DNA of 64,000 nucleotides, from assembly GCF_000607165.1 (NCBI RefSeq), contig NZ_JFZG01000003.1, positions 310,001 to 374,000 of the forward strand, read 5' to 3'. Below the pieces are notes generated by a model. That model was not told the DNA's origin, did not search any database, and worked only from the letters and a program-made list of their open reading frames with translations. Origin of the DNA: Ralstonia pickettii. GTDB lineage: Bacteria > Pseudomonadota > Gammaproteobacteria > Burkholderiales > Burkholderiaceae. A program made the translations under genes and the position numbers. This document shows, one piece after another, positions 19,261-29,359 of this stretch (positions within the stretch are counted from its first letter, which is position 1; each line of letters opens with the position of its first letter).

Positions 19261-20034
19261 ATGTCCGTATCCAATCGAGCCACGCTCGCCGTCATCATCG
19301 TCGCCAAGAACGAAGTCGCTGATATCGGCGACTGCATCCGTTCGGTGCGCGAATGGGCGGACGATGTCATCGTCTTCGACTCGGGTAGCACGGACGGCAC
19401 GCAGGATATCTGCCGCCAACTTGGTGCGCGCGTGTTCGAGACCGACTGGCCCGGCTACGGCGAACAATCCAACCGTGCTCTGCGCGAAGCCCGTACCGAC
19501 TGGGTGCTCTCGCTGGATGCCGACGAGCGCATCAGCCCCGAATTGCGCGCCGAGATGATCGCCGTACTCGAATCGGGCAGTTCGCACACTGTCTACTCGA
19601 TGCCGCGCAGCTCCAGCTTTTGCGGCCGCTTCATGAAACACTCGGGCTGGTGGCCGGACCGCATTCGTCGCTTTTTCAAACGCGAGCAGGTGACATTCTT
19701 CGATGCACCGGTGCACTCGCACCTGGTCTTTGAGGGGACGGTGGGCGACTTCCGCGCGCCGATCATTCACTACTCGATTCCCGACCTGAAGGCTGCGCTC
19801 GACAAGGCCAACGATTATTCGACCGCCGGTGCGGCCGCAGCCTATGCCAAGGGCAAACGCGCCTCGCTGGGCAGCGCGATCGGCCACGGGCTGTGGGCGT
19901 TCATCCGCACGTACATCATCCAGCGGGGCTTCCTTGATGGCGCGGAGGGCTTCATGCTCGCCGTGTCGAACGCCGAAGGCACGTATTACCGCTACATCAA
20001 ACTGATGATGTTGCATCGTCATGGCAAGCGCTGA
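19261..20034 (+). CDS. Glycosyltransferase family 2 (WaaE/KdtX-like)
   Basis: A 257-aa GT-A enzyme. The nucleotide-binding start is LAVIIVAKNEVADIGDCIRS, with VFDSGSTDGTQD and the metal-binding DxD as SLDADER. The following block (SSSFCGRFMKHSGWWPDRIR, FKREQVTF, VHSHLVFEGTVGDF) matches the WaaE/LgtF type of LPS core beta-glucosyltransferases. It starts 12 bp after waaL and overlaps the next glycosyltransferase by 14 bp. Confidence 0.88.
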   Translation: MSVSNRATLAVIIVAKNEVADIGDCIRSVREWADDVIVFDSGSTDGTQDICRQLGARVFETDWPGYGEQSNRALREARTDWVLSLDADERISPELRAEMIAVLESGSSHTVYSMPRSSSFCGRFMKHSGWWPDRIRRFFKREQVTFFDAPVHSHLVFEGTVGDFRAPIIHYSIPDLKAALDKANDYSTAGAAAAYAKGKRASLGSAIGHGLWAFIRTYIIQRGFLDGAEGFMLAVSNAEGTYYRYIKLMMLHRHGKR

Positions 20035-20863
20035 GCCGCCGCGTCGCATCGCCCTCATCGTTACGACGTATAACCGCCCGGACGCGCTCGCCCGCGTACT
20101 GGCTGGGTGTGGCGCACAGACCGACCACGCATTCGACGTCATCGTCGCCGACGACGGTTCGCGCGATGACACACGCGTAGCGGTCGAAATGGCAGCCAAG
20201 ACCGCACCGTATCCGTTGCGCCATGTCTGGCACCCAGACGATGGCTTTCGTGCTGGTGAGATACGCAACCGCGGCGTGCTGGCGACGGATGCCGACTACC
20301 TTGTTTTTCTCGATGGCGATTGCGTGCCGCGTCCGGATTTTGTGGCCCGGCACCGCGCGTTGGCCGAGCAGGGGCGCCTGCTGTCTGGCAGCCGCATCCT
20401 GCTGAATGAAGCGATGACGCGTGAGGTCGTCGCCCAGCAGATCGATATCCACCTGAAGGACTGCGCGTATTGGTTTGCCGCCTGGCGCGCGGGCCGCATC
20501 AACAAATTCCTGCCGCTCATGGTGCCGGGTTTGCCGTTGCCGCGCACGTTCAAGGGCACCAGCCTGCGCGGCATCAAAAGCTGCAACCTCGGCGTGTGGC
20601 GCAGCGATTTCGAGTGTGTGAACGGCTTCGATCAGAGCTTCGTCGGGTGGGGTCATGAAGACGCCGATCTGGTTGTGCGCCTGTACAACGCCGGGGTGCG
20701 GCGCAAGCGCGGCTTCTGCGCGACCGAAGTCTTCCACCTATGGCATCGCGAACAATCGCGCGCGCAGGAGAGCCCCAACTATCAACGCATGATGGCCCGC
20801 CGGAATACCGACATCATCCGCGCGGAAGTCGGGCTTGCGGAACTGCGAGAGCAAGGCGCCTGA
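20021..20863 (+). CDS. Glycosyltransferase family 2 with C-terminal galactosyltransferase-like domain
   Basis: A 280-aa GT-A enzyme: IALIVTTYNRPDALARVLAG, VIVADDGSRDDT and the metal site FLDGDCVPR. The C-terminal part CNLGVWRSDFECVNGFDQSF then GWGHEDADLVVRLYNAG resembles the Glyco_transf_7C domain. The conserved Trp-Gly-x-Glu-Asp is the usual catalytic/acceptor motif. It probably builds the LPS core or a surface glycan. The start overlaps the previous gene, so the two are co-translated. The convergent GT25 gene begins 15 bp after its stop. Confidence 0.86.
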   Translation: MASAEPPRRIALIVTTYNRPDALARVLAGCGAQTDHAFDVIVADDGSRDDTRVAVEMAAKTAPYPLRHVWHPDDGFRAGEIRNRGVLATDADYLVFLDGDCVPRPDFVARHRALAEQGRLLSGSRILLNEAMTREVVAQQIDIHLKDCAYWFAAWRAGRINKFLPLMVPGLPLPRTFKGTSLRGIKSCNLGVWRSDFECVNGFDQSFVGWGHEDADLVVRLYNAGVRRKRGFCATEVFHLWHREQSRAQESPNYQRMMARRNTDIIRAEVGLAELREQGA

Positions 20864-20878
20864 GCGGCGCCGTCATGC

Positions 20879-21661
20879 TCACCAAGTCTTCTTCTGCTTG
20901 GCGATGCCGAGGAATGGCCGCACGAAGATCTGATAGAGGAACTTGCGCACGAAGATCTGGTGCAGATGATGGCCGACACCGAGCCGGTTGTCGGCTTCAC
21001 GGCTTTTGATGGCGCGATCGGCTTCCAGGTTGGAACCGCTATCGAAGTTCTGCACGCCAATCACATAAGGCACGACCGCACGCATCTGCACGATGCCTTC
21101 ACGCTCGAACTTGTACCAATAGTCCGCTGCCAGCCACACGGGATAGAGCTGCTCGACCATGCGCTTGGCCGCAGCGCGCGTGACGAAATAGCCATGCGCG
21201 AGCCACTGGTAGTTGGCGAGTTTGACCGTGCGGTGGTCAGCTGTGAGCGATTCGGCGCCGCCCTTGTAGTAACGGTCGATGTGCGTGAGCAGGATGACGA
21301 CCGGTTCGTCCGGTGGCACGCTCTGAGCCAGCGCATCGAGCACGGCGGGCACATCGGGCCCGAGTTTGGCGTCGTCTTCGAGGATGAGCGCGTAGGGCAG
21401 GTTTTGTTCGATGATTGCCCGGTAGACGCCAAGGTGGCTTAGTGCGCAGCCGACTTCGCCGACGGTCAATTCTCGGCTCTGGCCAATAGCGCGCGCATGG
21501 TCATAGTGGCGCGCAAGTTCGTCGGCGGGAAGTGTCTTGCCGTACACACCCGGGAAGCGGCTATGCGGCAGGCCAAGCGCATCGAGCTGGCGTTCCAGCG
21601 CCTCGCGGCGACCGGCGTCGTGGTCGAGATTGATGAAAAACGTGGGAACGCGCGAACTCAT
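20879..21661 (-). CDS. Glycosyltransferase family 25 (LPS biosynthesis)
   Basis: A 260-aa protein of the Glyco_transf_25 family: PTFFINLDHDAGRREALERQ at the N-terminus, GEVGCALSHLGVYRAI and YALILEDDAKLG (DD metal motif), then the HGYFVTRAAAKRMVEQLYPV block. Family members such as LpsA/LgtB/LgtE add galactose to lipooligosaccharide. It is encoded convergently to the other core glycosyltransferases and divergently from msbA. It probably decorates the same LPS core. Confidence 0.87.
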   Translation of the reverse strand: MSSRVPTFFINLDHDAGRREALERQLDALGLPHSRFPGVYGKTLPADELARHYDHARAIGQSRELTVGEVGCALSHLGVYRAIIEQNLPYALILEDDAKLGPDVPAVLDALAQSVPPDEPVVILLTHIDRYYKGGAESLTADHRTVKLANYQWLAHGYFVTRAAAKRMVEQLYPVWLAADYWYKFEREGIVQMRAVVPYVIGVQNFDSGSNLEADRAIKSREADNRLGVGHHLHQIFVRKFLYQIFVRPFLGIAKQKKTW

Positions 21662-21849
21662 TGCGGAAGCGTCAGATGATGCGTCGGTCCGTCTTGACCG
21701 GGGATTGCGCAGCAGGATGGGCCGGGTGGTGGATTGCCGCTAAAATGCCGGGTCGCCCGTCTGTCGGATGACAGCCGCTGCAACGCACTTGATGTCGGCA
21801 GAGCCGATCGCCATGCGACGCAAGCTGCCCACCCTCATTTGAAAACGCC

Positions 21850-23619
21850 GTGAGTATACAAGCAAAGTCTGATCACCCAGCGCCCGCCAAGCCGATGCTC
21901 AAGCGGCTGTGGGGCTACCTGCGCCCCGAATTGACCGCTTTCATCCTGGCAATGGTTGCCATGGGCGTGGTGGCAGCCACGGAGGGGATCATCCCGAAAG
22001 TCGTGAAGGATTTGCTGGATCAGGGCTTCGGCGGTGAATACGTCGGCAGGCTGTGGCAGGTGCCGGCCATGTTGGTGGGCATTGCCGTGGTGCGTGGGAT
22101 CGCGCAATTTGCATCGACGTATCTGTTGAGCCTGGTGTCGAACAAGGTGCTGCTGAATCTGCGGATGAAGATGTTCGAGCGCCTGCTGCAGGCGCCGGCT
22201 TCGTACTATCAGCGCAATACGGCGGCGTCGATCATCAACGCGGTCATCTTTGAAGTGAACCAGGTGCTGCAGGTGCTGACCGGCGTGTTCATCACGCTGG
22301 TACGCGATTCAATGACGGTGCTGGCGCTGTTGATCTTCCTCTTCTACACCAACTGGCGCCTGACGCTGGTGGTGGCGGTGATCCTGCCGATCATCGGGCT
22401 GCTGATGTCGCGTATCAACCGCCGCCTGCGCTCGCTCAACCGCGAGAGCCAAAACCTTACCAACCAGGCCGCCTATGTGGTGGAAGAGGCCGTGGGCGGT
22501 TACAAGGTCGTCAAGCTGCACGGCGGCGAAGCGTACGAATCGCTGCGCTTCAATGCCATGACGAACCGTCTGCGTGGTTACGCCATGCGCGTGGCCGTGG
22601 CCGGTGGCCTGAACCAGCCGGTGACGCAGTTTCTGGCGGCGCTGGCGCTGTCGATCATCCTGGCCATTGCCATGATGCAGGCACAGGCCAACCAGACTAC
22701 GGTCGGCGGCTTTACCGGCTTTGTGATGGCGATGCTGTTGCTGATCTCGCCGCTCAAGCACCTGACCGATGTGAATCAGCCGCTGCAGCGCGGCCTGACC
22801 GCCGCTGAGTTCATCTTCGGCCTCATCGACACGCCAATCGAACCGCAAGAAGGCGGCAAGAAGATCGATCGTGCCCGCGGCGATGTCCGCTTCGACAACG
22901 TCACCTTCCGCTATGGTGAAGATGGTCGGGCGGCGCTCGACAACGTGAATCTGCACGTCAAGCCGGGCGAGGTCGTCGCGCTGGTCGGACCGTCGGGCAG
23001 CGGCAAGACCACGTTGGTGAATCTGCTCCCGCGCTTCTTCGATCCGACCTCTGGCACGATTTCGCTCGATGGCGATGCGCTGGCGGATCTGGCGCTGTAT
23101 GACCTGCGCCGCCAGATCGCTTTCGTGAGCCAAGATGTGGTGCTGTTCAACGACACCATCGCTGCCAACGTCGCCTATGGCGCGCGCGACGCCTCCGAGA
23201 TCGACATGGCCCGCGTGCGCCGTGCGCTGGAAGCGGCTTACCTGACCGATGTGGTCGACAACCTGCCCGAGGGCATCGATACCAATGTCGGCGACAACGG
23301 TTCGAAGCTGTCCGGTGGCCAGCGCCAGCGCCTGGCGATTGCCCGTGCGATCTACAAGGACGCGCCGATCCTGATCCTGGATGAAGCGACTTCCGCACTG
23401 GATTCCGAGTCTGAGCGCCAGGTGCAGGCCGCGCTCGAACGGCTGATGGAAGGCCGCACGACGCTGGTGATCGCGCACCGGCTGTCGACCATCGAAAATG
23501 CCGACCGCATCATCGTGCTGGAGCACGGCAAGATTGCCGAAGCCGGAACGCACCGCGAACTCATCGAGCGCGATGGGTTGTATGCTGGACTCCATCGCAT
23601 CCAGTTCGCTACCCAGTAA
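21850..23619 (+). CDS. msbA: Lipid A/LPS flippase ABC transporter MsbA
   Basis: A 589-aa half-transporter: an exporter-type transmembrane domain (residues about 20-320, six helices) then a nucleotide-binding domain with Walker [10 protein letters not shown], signature [14 protein letters not shown], Walker [13 protein letters not shown] and the H-loop VIAHRLST. It flips lipid A-core across the inner membrane as a homodimer. Start codon is GTG at 21850. It lies next to the LPS glycosyltransferases, as expected. Confidence 0.94.
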   Translation: MSIQAKSDHPAPAKPMLKRLWGYLRPELTAFILAMVAMGVVAATEGIIPKVVKDLLDQGFGGEYVGRLWQVPAMLVGIAVVRGIAQFASTYLLSLVSNKVLLNLRMKMFERLLQAPASYYQRNTAASIINAVIFEVNQVLQVLTGVFITLVRDSMTVLALLIFLFYTNWRLTLVVAVILPIIGLLMSRINRRLRSLNRESQNLTNQAAYVVEEAVGGYKVVKLHGGEAYESLRFNAMTNRLRGYAMRVAVAGGLNQPVTQFLAALALSIILAIAMMQAQANQTTVGGFTGFVMAMLLLISPLKHLTDVNQPLQRGLTAAEFIFGLIDTPIEPQEGGKKIDRARGDVRFDNVTFRYGEDGRAALDNVNLHVKPGEVVALVGPSGSGKTTLVNLLPRFFDPTSGTISLDGDALADLALYDLRRQIAFVSQDVVLFNDTIAANVAYGARDASEIDMARVRRALEAAYLTDVVDNLPEGIDTNVGDNGSKLSGGQRQRLAIARAIYKDAPILILDEATSALDSESERQVQAALERLMEGRTTLVIAHRLSTIENADRIIVLEHGKIAEAGTHRELIERDGLYAGLHRIQFATQ

Positions 23620-23670
23620 GTCTTGCCTTCAGGGCGGCGTGCTCAGGATGCTCAAATCAAAGGAGACATC

Positions 23671-24267
23671 GTGACGACCACCACGCCGCCCATCAGCCGG
23701 TTCCCCGTTCCTGAGCTGGCCGACATTCCCGAAGATATCCGTGCGCGCATCCTGGAGGTGCAGGAGAAGAGCGGCTTTGTGCCGAACGTCTTCCTGGCGC
23801 TGTCACATCGGCCGGACGAGTGCCGTGCGTTCTTTGCGTACCACGACGCCCTGATGCTGCGCGAAGGCAGCAGCCTCACCAAGGGCGAGCGCGAGATGAT
23901 CGTGGTCGCCACGTCCGCCGCCAACCAGTGCCTGTATTGCGTGGTCGCGCACGGCGCCATTCTGCGCATCTACGAGAAGAAGCCGTTGGTGGCCGACCAG
24001 GTTGCCGTCAATTACCGCAAGGCCGACATCACGCCGCGCCAGCGCGCCATGCTCGACTTCGCGATGAAGGTCTGCACCGCTTCACACACCGTCAACGACG
24101 CCGACTATGAAGCGTTGCGCGCGCACGGTTTCGATGACGAGGACATCTGGGACATCACCGGCATCACCGCGTTCTTTGGCCTGTCCAACCGCATGGCGAA
24201 TGTGATTTCGATGCGGCCCAATGACGAATTCTTCCTGCTCGGCCGCTTGCCGCGCGAGAAGAAATAG
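23671..24267 (+). CDS. Peroxidase-related (carboxymuconolactone decarboxylase/AhpD-like) protein
   Basis: A 198-aa all-helical protein with the AhpD-type redox motif in SAANQCLYCVVAHGAIL (CxxC followed by His). Members of this uncharacterised peroxidase-related family reduce peroxides or handle thiols in the cytoplasm. The GTG at 23671 is used as start because AAAGGAGAC sits just before it. The upstream in-frame extension to 23623 looks non-coding. It is 51 bp after msbA on the same strand. Confidence 0.85.
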   Translation: MTTTTPPISRFPVPELADIPEDIRARILEVQEKSGFVPNVFLALSHRPDECRAFFAYHDALMLREGSSLTKGEREMIVVATSAANQCLYCVVAHGAILRIYEKKPLVADQVAVNYRKADITPRQRAMLDFAMKVCTASHTVNDADYEALRAHGFDDEDIWDITGITAFFGLSNRMANVISMRPNDEFFLLGRLPREKK

Positions 24268-24280
24268 GGCGCCAGGGTGC

Positions 24281-25180
24281 CTACGCCGTCAGCTCGCGCA
24301 GCGCTTCGAGCAGCTTGACGGCGGGGCTCGGCAGAATGCCGTGGCGGCGCCGGAACGCTGTGAGCGTGCGGCGCGCGACCAGGCCGGGAATCGGCAGCGG
24401 CTCGATCACGCCGGCACGGCGCTCCGCATCGATCATCGGTTCTGCCATCCAGCTCAGGAAACCGGAGCGCGCCACGAGGCTCTTGAGTGCCGTCACCGAG
24501 CGCGTTTCCACCACGATGTTCGGCAAGCCATGTCCGGCTGCTTCGAATACCTGGCGCATGTGCTCGTACGGGCCGGTACCGCGCGGTGGAACGGCCCAGA
24601 ATGCATCCAGCGTATCGGCCAATGTCAGGCCAGGGCGATGGCGTAGCGAATGCTCCGGTGACGCGACCACGAAACTCGCATCCTCCCAGCGGCAATCCGC
24701 GATGGCGATGATCTCGTCGGTATCCGGCATCGCCATCGACAGCGCGAGATCGATCTCGTGCTTGACCAACCCTTCGGCCAGCCGGTCCCATACGCCTTCC
24801 AGTATCTCCACGCGCAGGTTCGGCCAGCGGGCTACCACAGTGCCCACGGCCAACGGCAAGACATAGCTTGCGATGCTGCCGACTGCGCCCACGCGGATCG
24901 TGCCCTTGGCAAGCCCGCGCATCGCATCGATCTCTTCCTGTGCGTAATCGGCCTCGCGCTGAAGCAGCGAGGCGTGTGGCAGGAGTGCCTGCCCGATCGC
25001 GGTGAGCTGCATTCCCTTGGAGTGCCGCTCGAACAGCGGCGCGCCCACCTCGTCTTCCAATCGCTTGACGATGCGGCTGAGTGCCGGCTGCGTGACGTGC
25101 AGGACCTCCGCCGCACGCCCAAGGCTGCCGGCGGAGACGATAGTGGTGAAGGCGCGTAGCTGGCGTAGATCGAAAGTCAT
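24281..25180 (-). CDS. LysR-family transcriptional regulator of the benzoylformate operon (predicted)
   Basis: A 299-aa LTTR. The N-terminal HTH reads LRQLRAFTTIVSAGSLGRAA then LHVTQPALSRIVKRLEDEVG; the effector-binding domain occupies about residues 90-295. It is divergent from the benzoylformate decarboxylase gene with a 93-bp promoter region, so it most likely activates or represses that operon. The inducer may be an aromatic keto acid (inference). Confidence 0.88.
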   Translation of the reverse strand: MTFDLRQLRAFTTIVSAGSLGRAAEVLHVTQPALSRIVKRLEDEVGAPLFERHSKGMQLTAIGQALLPHASLLQREADYAQEEIDAMRGLAKGTIRVGAVGSIASYVLPLAVGTVVARWPNLRVEILEGVWDRLAEGLVKHEIDLALSMAMPDTDEIIAIADCRWEDASFVVASPEHSLRHRPGLTLADTLDAFWAVPPRGTGPYEHMRQVFEAAGHGLPNIVVETRSVTALKSLVARSGFLSWMAEPMIDAERRAGVIEPLPIPGLVARRTLTAFRRRHGILPSPAVKLLEALRELTA

Positions 25181-25197
25181 GCCAAAAGGTAATGACT

Positions 25198-25226
25198 TTG
25201 ACGAAATAATTCAATATCGCGTTAAT
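25198..25226 (+). promoter_or_regulatory. Candidate sigma70 promoter of the benzoylformate operon
   Basis: TTGACG (25198-25203) and GTTAAT (25221-25226) with a 17-bp spacer, in an AT-rich patch between the divergent LysR and decarboxylase genes. It is followed by a strong ribosome-binding site AAGGAGGA (25258-25265), 8 nt before the decarboxylase ATG. Confidence 0.5.
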
Positions 25227-25273
25227 CGCTACGGATTCCATACTGGCAGCCTGTTTCAAGGAGGACTGCCTGT

Positions 25274-26863
25274 ATGACCCGCACTTCGCTCGCGCTGATC
25301 ACCGTGCGCGACGCCACGATCGACCTGCTGCGCCGGCTCGGCATGACCCACGTGTTCGGCAATCCGGGCTCCACCGAGCTGCCGATGTTTCGCGATTTTC
25401 CGGAGGATTTCCGCTACATCCTGGGCTTGCAGGAAGCCGTGGTGGTCGGCATGGCGGACGGCTTTGCGCAGGCAACGGGCAATGCCGCGCTGGTGAACCT
25501 GCATTCGGCGGCCGGTGTCGGCAATGCCATGGGCAACATCTTCACGGCCTTCAAGAACCGCACGCCGCTCGTGATTACCGCCGGGCAGCAGGCACGATCC
25601 ATTCTGCCGTTCGATCCGTTCCTCGCTTCCAACCAGGCGACGGAGTTGCCCAAGCCGTATGTGAAGTGGAGCATCGAGCCCGCGCGTGCGCAAGATGTGC
25701 CGCTGGCGCTGGCCCGCGCGTATCACATCGCCATGCAGGAGCCCCGGGGCCCCGTTCTGGTGTCGATTCCGGTGGATGACTGGGACCAGACGACAGAGCC
25801 CGTTGCCGTGCATGAAGTGGCCACCGCGGTGCGGCCCGATCCGGTCACGCTGGCGCGCATCGGCGACCTGCTCGACGCGGCGCAGCGGCCGGCGTTCGTG
25901 GTTGGGGCCGCGGTCGATCGCGCTGGCGCGTGGGATACCGTCGTGCAACTCGCCGAGGCGCACAACGCGCGCGTGTTCACCGCACCAATGGCTGGGCGTG
26001 GCGCGTTTCCGGAAGACCATCGGCTGTTTGCGGGTTTCCTGCCCGCCATGCGTGAAAAGATCGTCAGCCTGCTGCAGGGGCACGACGTGGTGTTCGCGCT
26101 CGGCGCACCGGCGTTTACGTACCACGTGGAAGGCCATGGGCCGCATGTGCCGGTCGGGGCGAGGCTCGTGCAGTTGATCGACGATCCAGCGACCGCTGCC
26201 TGGACGCCGGAGGGCATTTCCGCCGTTGGCAACATCCGCCTGGGCGTGCTGGATCTGCTCGCCCGCCCCGCGCCACCGGCACGGCCGCTGCCCGCGCCAC
26301 GCGTCAAATCGCCGCGAGCTGAGCCGGGTTCGCCCATGTCGGTTGCGTTTGCGTTGCAGACGCTCGATGCCGTGCGCGGCCCGGCAGACATCGTCGTCGA
26401 AGAGGCTCCGAGTGCACGCTCGACCATGCAGGCCTACTTGCCGATGCGCCGCTCCGGCGCCTTCTACACCATGGACAGCGGCGGCTTGGGCTACGGCATG
26501 CCGGCGGCAGTCGGCGTGGCACTCGCCAAACCGGGCACACGCGTGATTGGTCTGATTGGCGACGGATCGAGCATGTATTCGATCCAGGCGCTGTGGAGCG
26601 CTGCGCTCCTCGAGTTGCCCATGACGTTCGTGATCCTGAACAACCGCCGCTATGCTGCCCTGCAGGATTTCGCGCCGGTGTTCGGCTTTGCCCCAACCGA
26701 CGCAGTGCAGGGCACGGATCTGCACGGCATCGATTTTGTCGGCCTGGCCAGTGCGATGGGCTGCACAGGCCAGCGCGTGAGCGACCCGCATGCGCTGGAA
26801 GCCGTACTGCGTACAGCGCTGCAATCCGCCGGACCAACCTTGATTGAAGTGGAGATCGCCTGA
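25274..26863 (+). CDS. mdlC: Benzoylformate decarboxylase (ThDP-dependent)
   Basis: A 529-aa thiamine-diphosphate enzyme that converts phenylglyoxylate-type 2-keto acids to aldehydes. Active-site positions known from MdlC are present: Ser in NPGSTELPMF, Glu in GLQEAVVVGMADG, His in NLHSAAG, and the later His in APAFTYHVEGHGP. The ThDP/Mg motif GDGSSMYSIQALWSAALLEL ends in NNRRY. Its stop overlaps the next gene (TGATG). Together with the aldehyde dehydrogenase it would turn an aromatic keto acid into the aromatic acid. No mandelate dehydrogenase is present in the window, so the true substrate could be a substituted benzoylformate. Confidence 0.9.
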   Translation: MTRTSLALITVRDATIDLLRRLGMTHVFGNPGSTELPMFRDFPEDFRYILGLQEAVVVGMADGFAQATGNAALVNLHSAAGVGNAMGNIFTAFKNRTPLVITAGQQARSILPFDPFLASNQATELPKPYVKWSIEPARAQDVPLALARAYHIAMQEPRGPVLVSIPVDDWDQTTEPVAVHEVATAVRPDPVTLARIGDLLDAAQRPAFVVGAAVDRAGAWDTVVQLAEAHNARVFTAPMAGRGAFPEDHRLFAGFLPAMREKIVSLLQGHDVVFALGAPAFTYHVEGHGPHVPVGARLVQLIDDPATAAWTPEGISAVGNIRLGVLDLLARPAPPARPLPAPRVKSPRAEPGSPMSVAFALQTLDAVRGPADIVVEEAPSARSTMQAYLPMRRSGAFYTMDSGGLGYGMPAAVGVALAKPGTRVIGLIGDGSSMYSIQALWSAALLELPMTFVILNNRRYAALQDFAPVFGFAPTDAVQGTDLHGIDFVGLASAMGCTGQRVSDPHALEAVLRTALQSAGPTLIEVEIA

Positions 26864-28347
26864 TGACGAATACGAACATTGCCCCGCCGGACGCGGTGCA
26901 GACCATCTCGATGCTCATCAACGGCGAGCGCGTGCAAGCTGCCAAGGGTGCGGTGTTCGAGCGGCGGAATCCGCTTGACGGCACCGTGGCCACGAGGGCA
27001 CCAGCCGCTACCGTGGACGATGCGCGTCGCGCTGTTGATGCTGCAGCGGCAGCATTCCCCGCCTGGGCCGCGATCAGCCCGAGCGAGCGCCGCGCGTTGT
27101 TGATGCGCGCTGCACAGGCGTTGGAAGCCAAGGGCGAGGCTTTTGCCGTCGCGATGGCCGCAGAGACCGGCGCCTCCGCGCTGTGGGCGGGCTTCAACGT
27201 GCATCTCGCTGCGAGCGGTTTGCAGGAAGCCGCCGCCATGGTCACGCAGATTGCGGGCGAGATCATTCCATCTGACGTGCCGGGCAGCCTCGCCATGGGC
27301 GTGCGCCAGCCGGCAGGCGTGGTGCTGGGTATTGCGCCGTGGAATGCGCCGGTCATCCTGGCGGTGCGCGCGATTGCGTTGCCACTGGCGTGCGGCAACA
27401 CCGTCGTGTTGAAAGGCTCCGAGATTTCGCCGGCGACGCACGGGTTCATCATCGAAGCCTTGCAGGAGGCGGGCTTGCCAAATGGCGTCGTCAATTTCGT
27501 GACGAATGCTCCGGCCGATGCGGGCGCGGTGGTGGAGGCGATGATTGCGCACCCAGCGGTGCGTCGCGTCAACTTTACGGGCTCCACGCGCGTGGGCCGC
27601 ATCATCGCGCAGACTTGCGCGACGTATCTGAAACCCGTCGTGCTGGAGCTGGGCGGCAAGGCGCCGCTGCTGGTGCTGGCGGATGCGGATATCGACGCCG
27701 CCGTCGATGGTGCGGCCTTCGGCGCGTTCGCCAATTCTGGCCAGATCTGCATGTCCACCGAGCGCATCATCGTCGACGAATCTATCGCCGACGCGTTTGT
27801 CGGCAAGCTGGCTGCCAAGGCTGCAGCGCTGCCGCTGGGCGATCCGCGCAAGGGGCCGGCGGTGCTCGGCTCAGTGGTCGACATGAGCACAGTCGAACGC
27901 TGCAATCACCTCATCGACGACGCCCTCGCCAAAGGCGCGAAGCTGCTGTGCGGCGGCAAGGCCGACAGCACGCTGATGCCTGCCACGCTGCTCGACCACG
28001 TCACGCCCGATATGCTGATCTACTCGGAAGAATCGTTCGGCCCGGTCAAGGGCATCGTGCGTGTGAGCGGCGACGATGCCGCCGTCGCCTGTGCGAATGA
28101 CAACGCATACGGTTTGTCGTCCGCCGTGTTCAGTCGCGATGTAGCGCGCGCGATGAACGTCGCGCGCCGCATCGAATCGGGCATCTGCCATATCAATGGC
28201 CCCACGGTGCACGACGAGGCACAAATGCCGTTTGGCGGCGTCAAGGCAAGCGGTTTTGGGCGCTTCGGCGGTCGCGCTGGTGTGGCGGAGTTCACCGAGC
28301 TGCGCTGGATGACGGTACAGACCACGCCGCGCCATTACCCGTTCTGA
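26863..28347 (+). CDS. Aldehyde dehydrogenase (benzaldehyde/vanillin dehydrogenase-like)
   Basis: A 494-aa NAD(P)+-dependent aldehyde dehydrogenase. It has the cofactor fold (GIAPWNAPVILAVRAIALPL, NFTGSTRVGR), the general-base Glu in LELGGKAP and the catalytic Cys in NSGQICMSTERI. It is translationally coupled to mdlC by a TGATG overlap, so the likely substrate is the aldehyde released by the decarboxylase. The family closest in motif style is salicylaldehyde/vanillin dehydrogenase. Confidence 0.9.
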   Translation: MTNTNIAPPDAVQTISMLINGERVQAAKGAVFERRNPLDGTVATRAPAATVDDARRAVDAAAAAFPAWAAISPSERRALLMRAAQALEAKGEAFAVAMAAETGASALWAGFNVHLAASGLQEAAAMVTQIAGEIIPSDVPGSLAMGVRQPAGVVLGIAPWNAPVILAVRAIALPLACGNTVVLKGSEISPATHGFIIEALQEAGLPNGVVNFVTNAPADAGAVVEAMIAHPAVRRVNFTGSTRVGRIIAQTCATYLKPVVLELGGKAPLLVLADADIDAAVDGAAFGAFANSGQICMSTERIIVDESIADAFVGKLAAKAAALPLGDPRKGPAVLGSVVDMSTVERCNHLIDDALAKGAKLLCGGKADSTLMPATLLDHVTPDMLIYSEESFGPVKGIVRVSGDDAAVACANDNAYGLSSAVFSRDVARAMNVARRIESGICHINGPTVHDEAQMPFGGVKASGFGRFGGRAGVAEFTELRWMTVQTTPRHYPF

Positions 28348-28353
28348 GCCGAG

Positions 28354-29295
28354 ATGCCGACGAAGATCTCAATCCTCGGCGCGGGCGCGATGGGGTCGTT
28401 GTTCGGCGGGCTGCTCGCCGAAGCCAACCAGCATGTCACGCTGCTCGACATCAACGATGCGCATCTGCATGCGATTGCCGCGCACGGTTTGCGGCTGGAA
28501 ACCGACACTGGCGATCGCCACGTCCGCAACCTGCAGGCCCTGCGCCCGGGCGACGCGACGGACGTACCCGACTTGCTGATCGTCTTCACCAAGGCGATGC
28601 ATACGCGTGCGGCACTCGCGAGCGTGCGTCACCTGCTTGGCCCGGCAACGCATGTGCTGACGCTGCAGAACGGGCTGGGCAACGTGGAGGCGCTGGCTTC
28701 GATGGTGCCGCCGGAACGTATCTTCGTTGGCGTGACCACGTGGCCGGCGGACCTTGCTGGCCCAGGCCACGTGCGCTCACATGGCGCAGGTGCGATCCGC
28801 CTGATGAGCGCAGACGGCGAGCGGCTCCCGATGCTGGCACGTGTGGTGGACGTGCTGTCCGCCGCCGGCCTGAACTGCCAGGCGGATGCGAACGTATGGG
28901 GCGCCGTGTGGGAGAAGGTCGCCTTCAATGCCGCGCTCAATCCGCTGTGCACAGTGCTGAAGCAGTCCGTCGATGCGCTGGGCGCGGTGGAAGACGGCCC
29001 GACGTTGGCGCTGAACATCGTGGACGAGGTGCTGGCCGTGGCGCGCGCCAGCGGCATTTCAGTTGATGCCGCAAAGGTGAACGACAACGTGCGGCACGCC
29101 ATCGTCGCGCATCGGGGGCACAAGCCGTCGATGCTGCAGGACGTGCTGGCTGGACGCCCCACCGAGATCGAATCCATCAACGGCGCCGTGGTGGCAGCGG
29201 CGCGCCGGCATGGCGTGCCTGTGCCCCACACCGAGACGTTGATGCAATTGGTGCGATTGGTGCAGGCGAGCACCGTGCACCAGCAGGCGCCTTAG
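28354..29295 (+). CDS. 2-dehydropantoate 2-reductase (ApbA/PanE)-like protein
   Basis: A 313-aa protein with the N-terminal NAD(P) loop ILGAGAMGSLFGGLLAEA and the C-terminal ApbA_C domain, including the catalytic-type Lys in VWEKVAFNAALNPLC and the KPSMLQDVLAGRPTEIESIN block. Ketopantoate reductases make pantoate for CoA. The position, 6 bp after an aromatic aldehyde dehydrogenase, suggests a paralogue that reduces another 2-keto acid of the pathway (inference). Confidence 0.85.
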   Translation: MPTKISILGAGAMGSLFGGLLAEANQHVTLLDINDAHLHAIAAHGLRLETDTGDRHVRNLQALRPGDATDVPDLLIVFTKAMHTRAALASVRHLLGPATHVLTLQNGLGNVEALASMVPPERIFVGVTTWPADLAGPGHVRSHGAGAIRLMSADGERLPMLARVVDVLSAAGLNCQADANVWGAVWEKVAFNAALNPLCTVLKQSVDALGAVEDGPTLALNIVDEVLAVARASGISVDAAKVNDNVRHAIVAHRGHKPSMLQDVLAGRPTEIESINGAVVAAARRHGVPVPHTETLMQLVRLVQASTVHQQAP

Positions 29296-29359
29296 CAGGC
29301 CGGGATACGCAGGGTTTCATTCGATGGCGCGCAGACGCCACCTCAACGGAGACAACCAC

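Noticed and set aside
22309-23595. 428-codon minus-strand frame across msbA
   Set aside because: Antisense shadow of an ABC transporter with complete Walker motifs.
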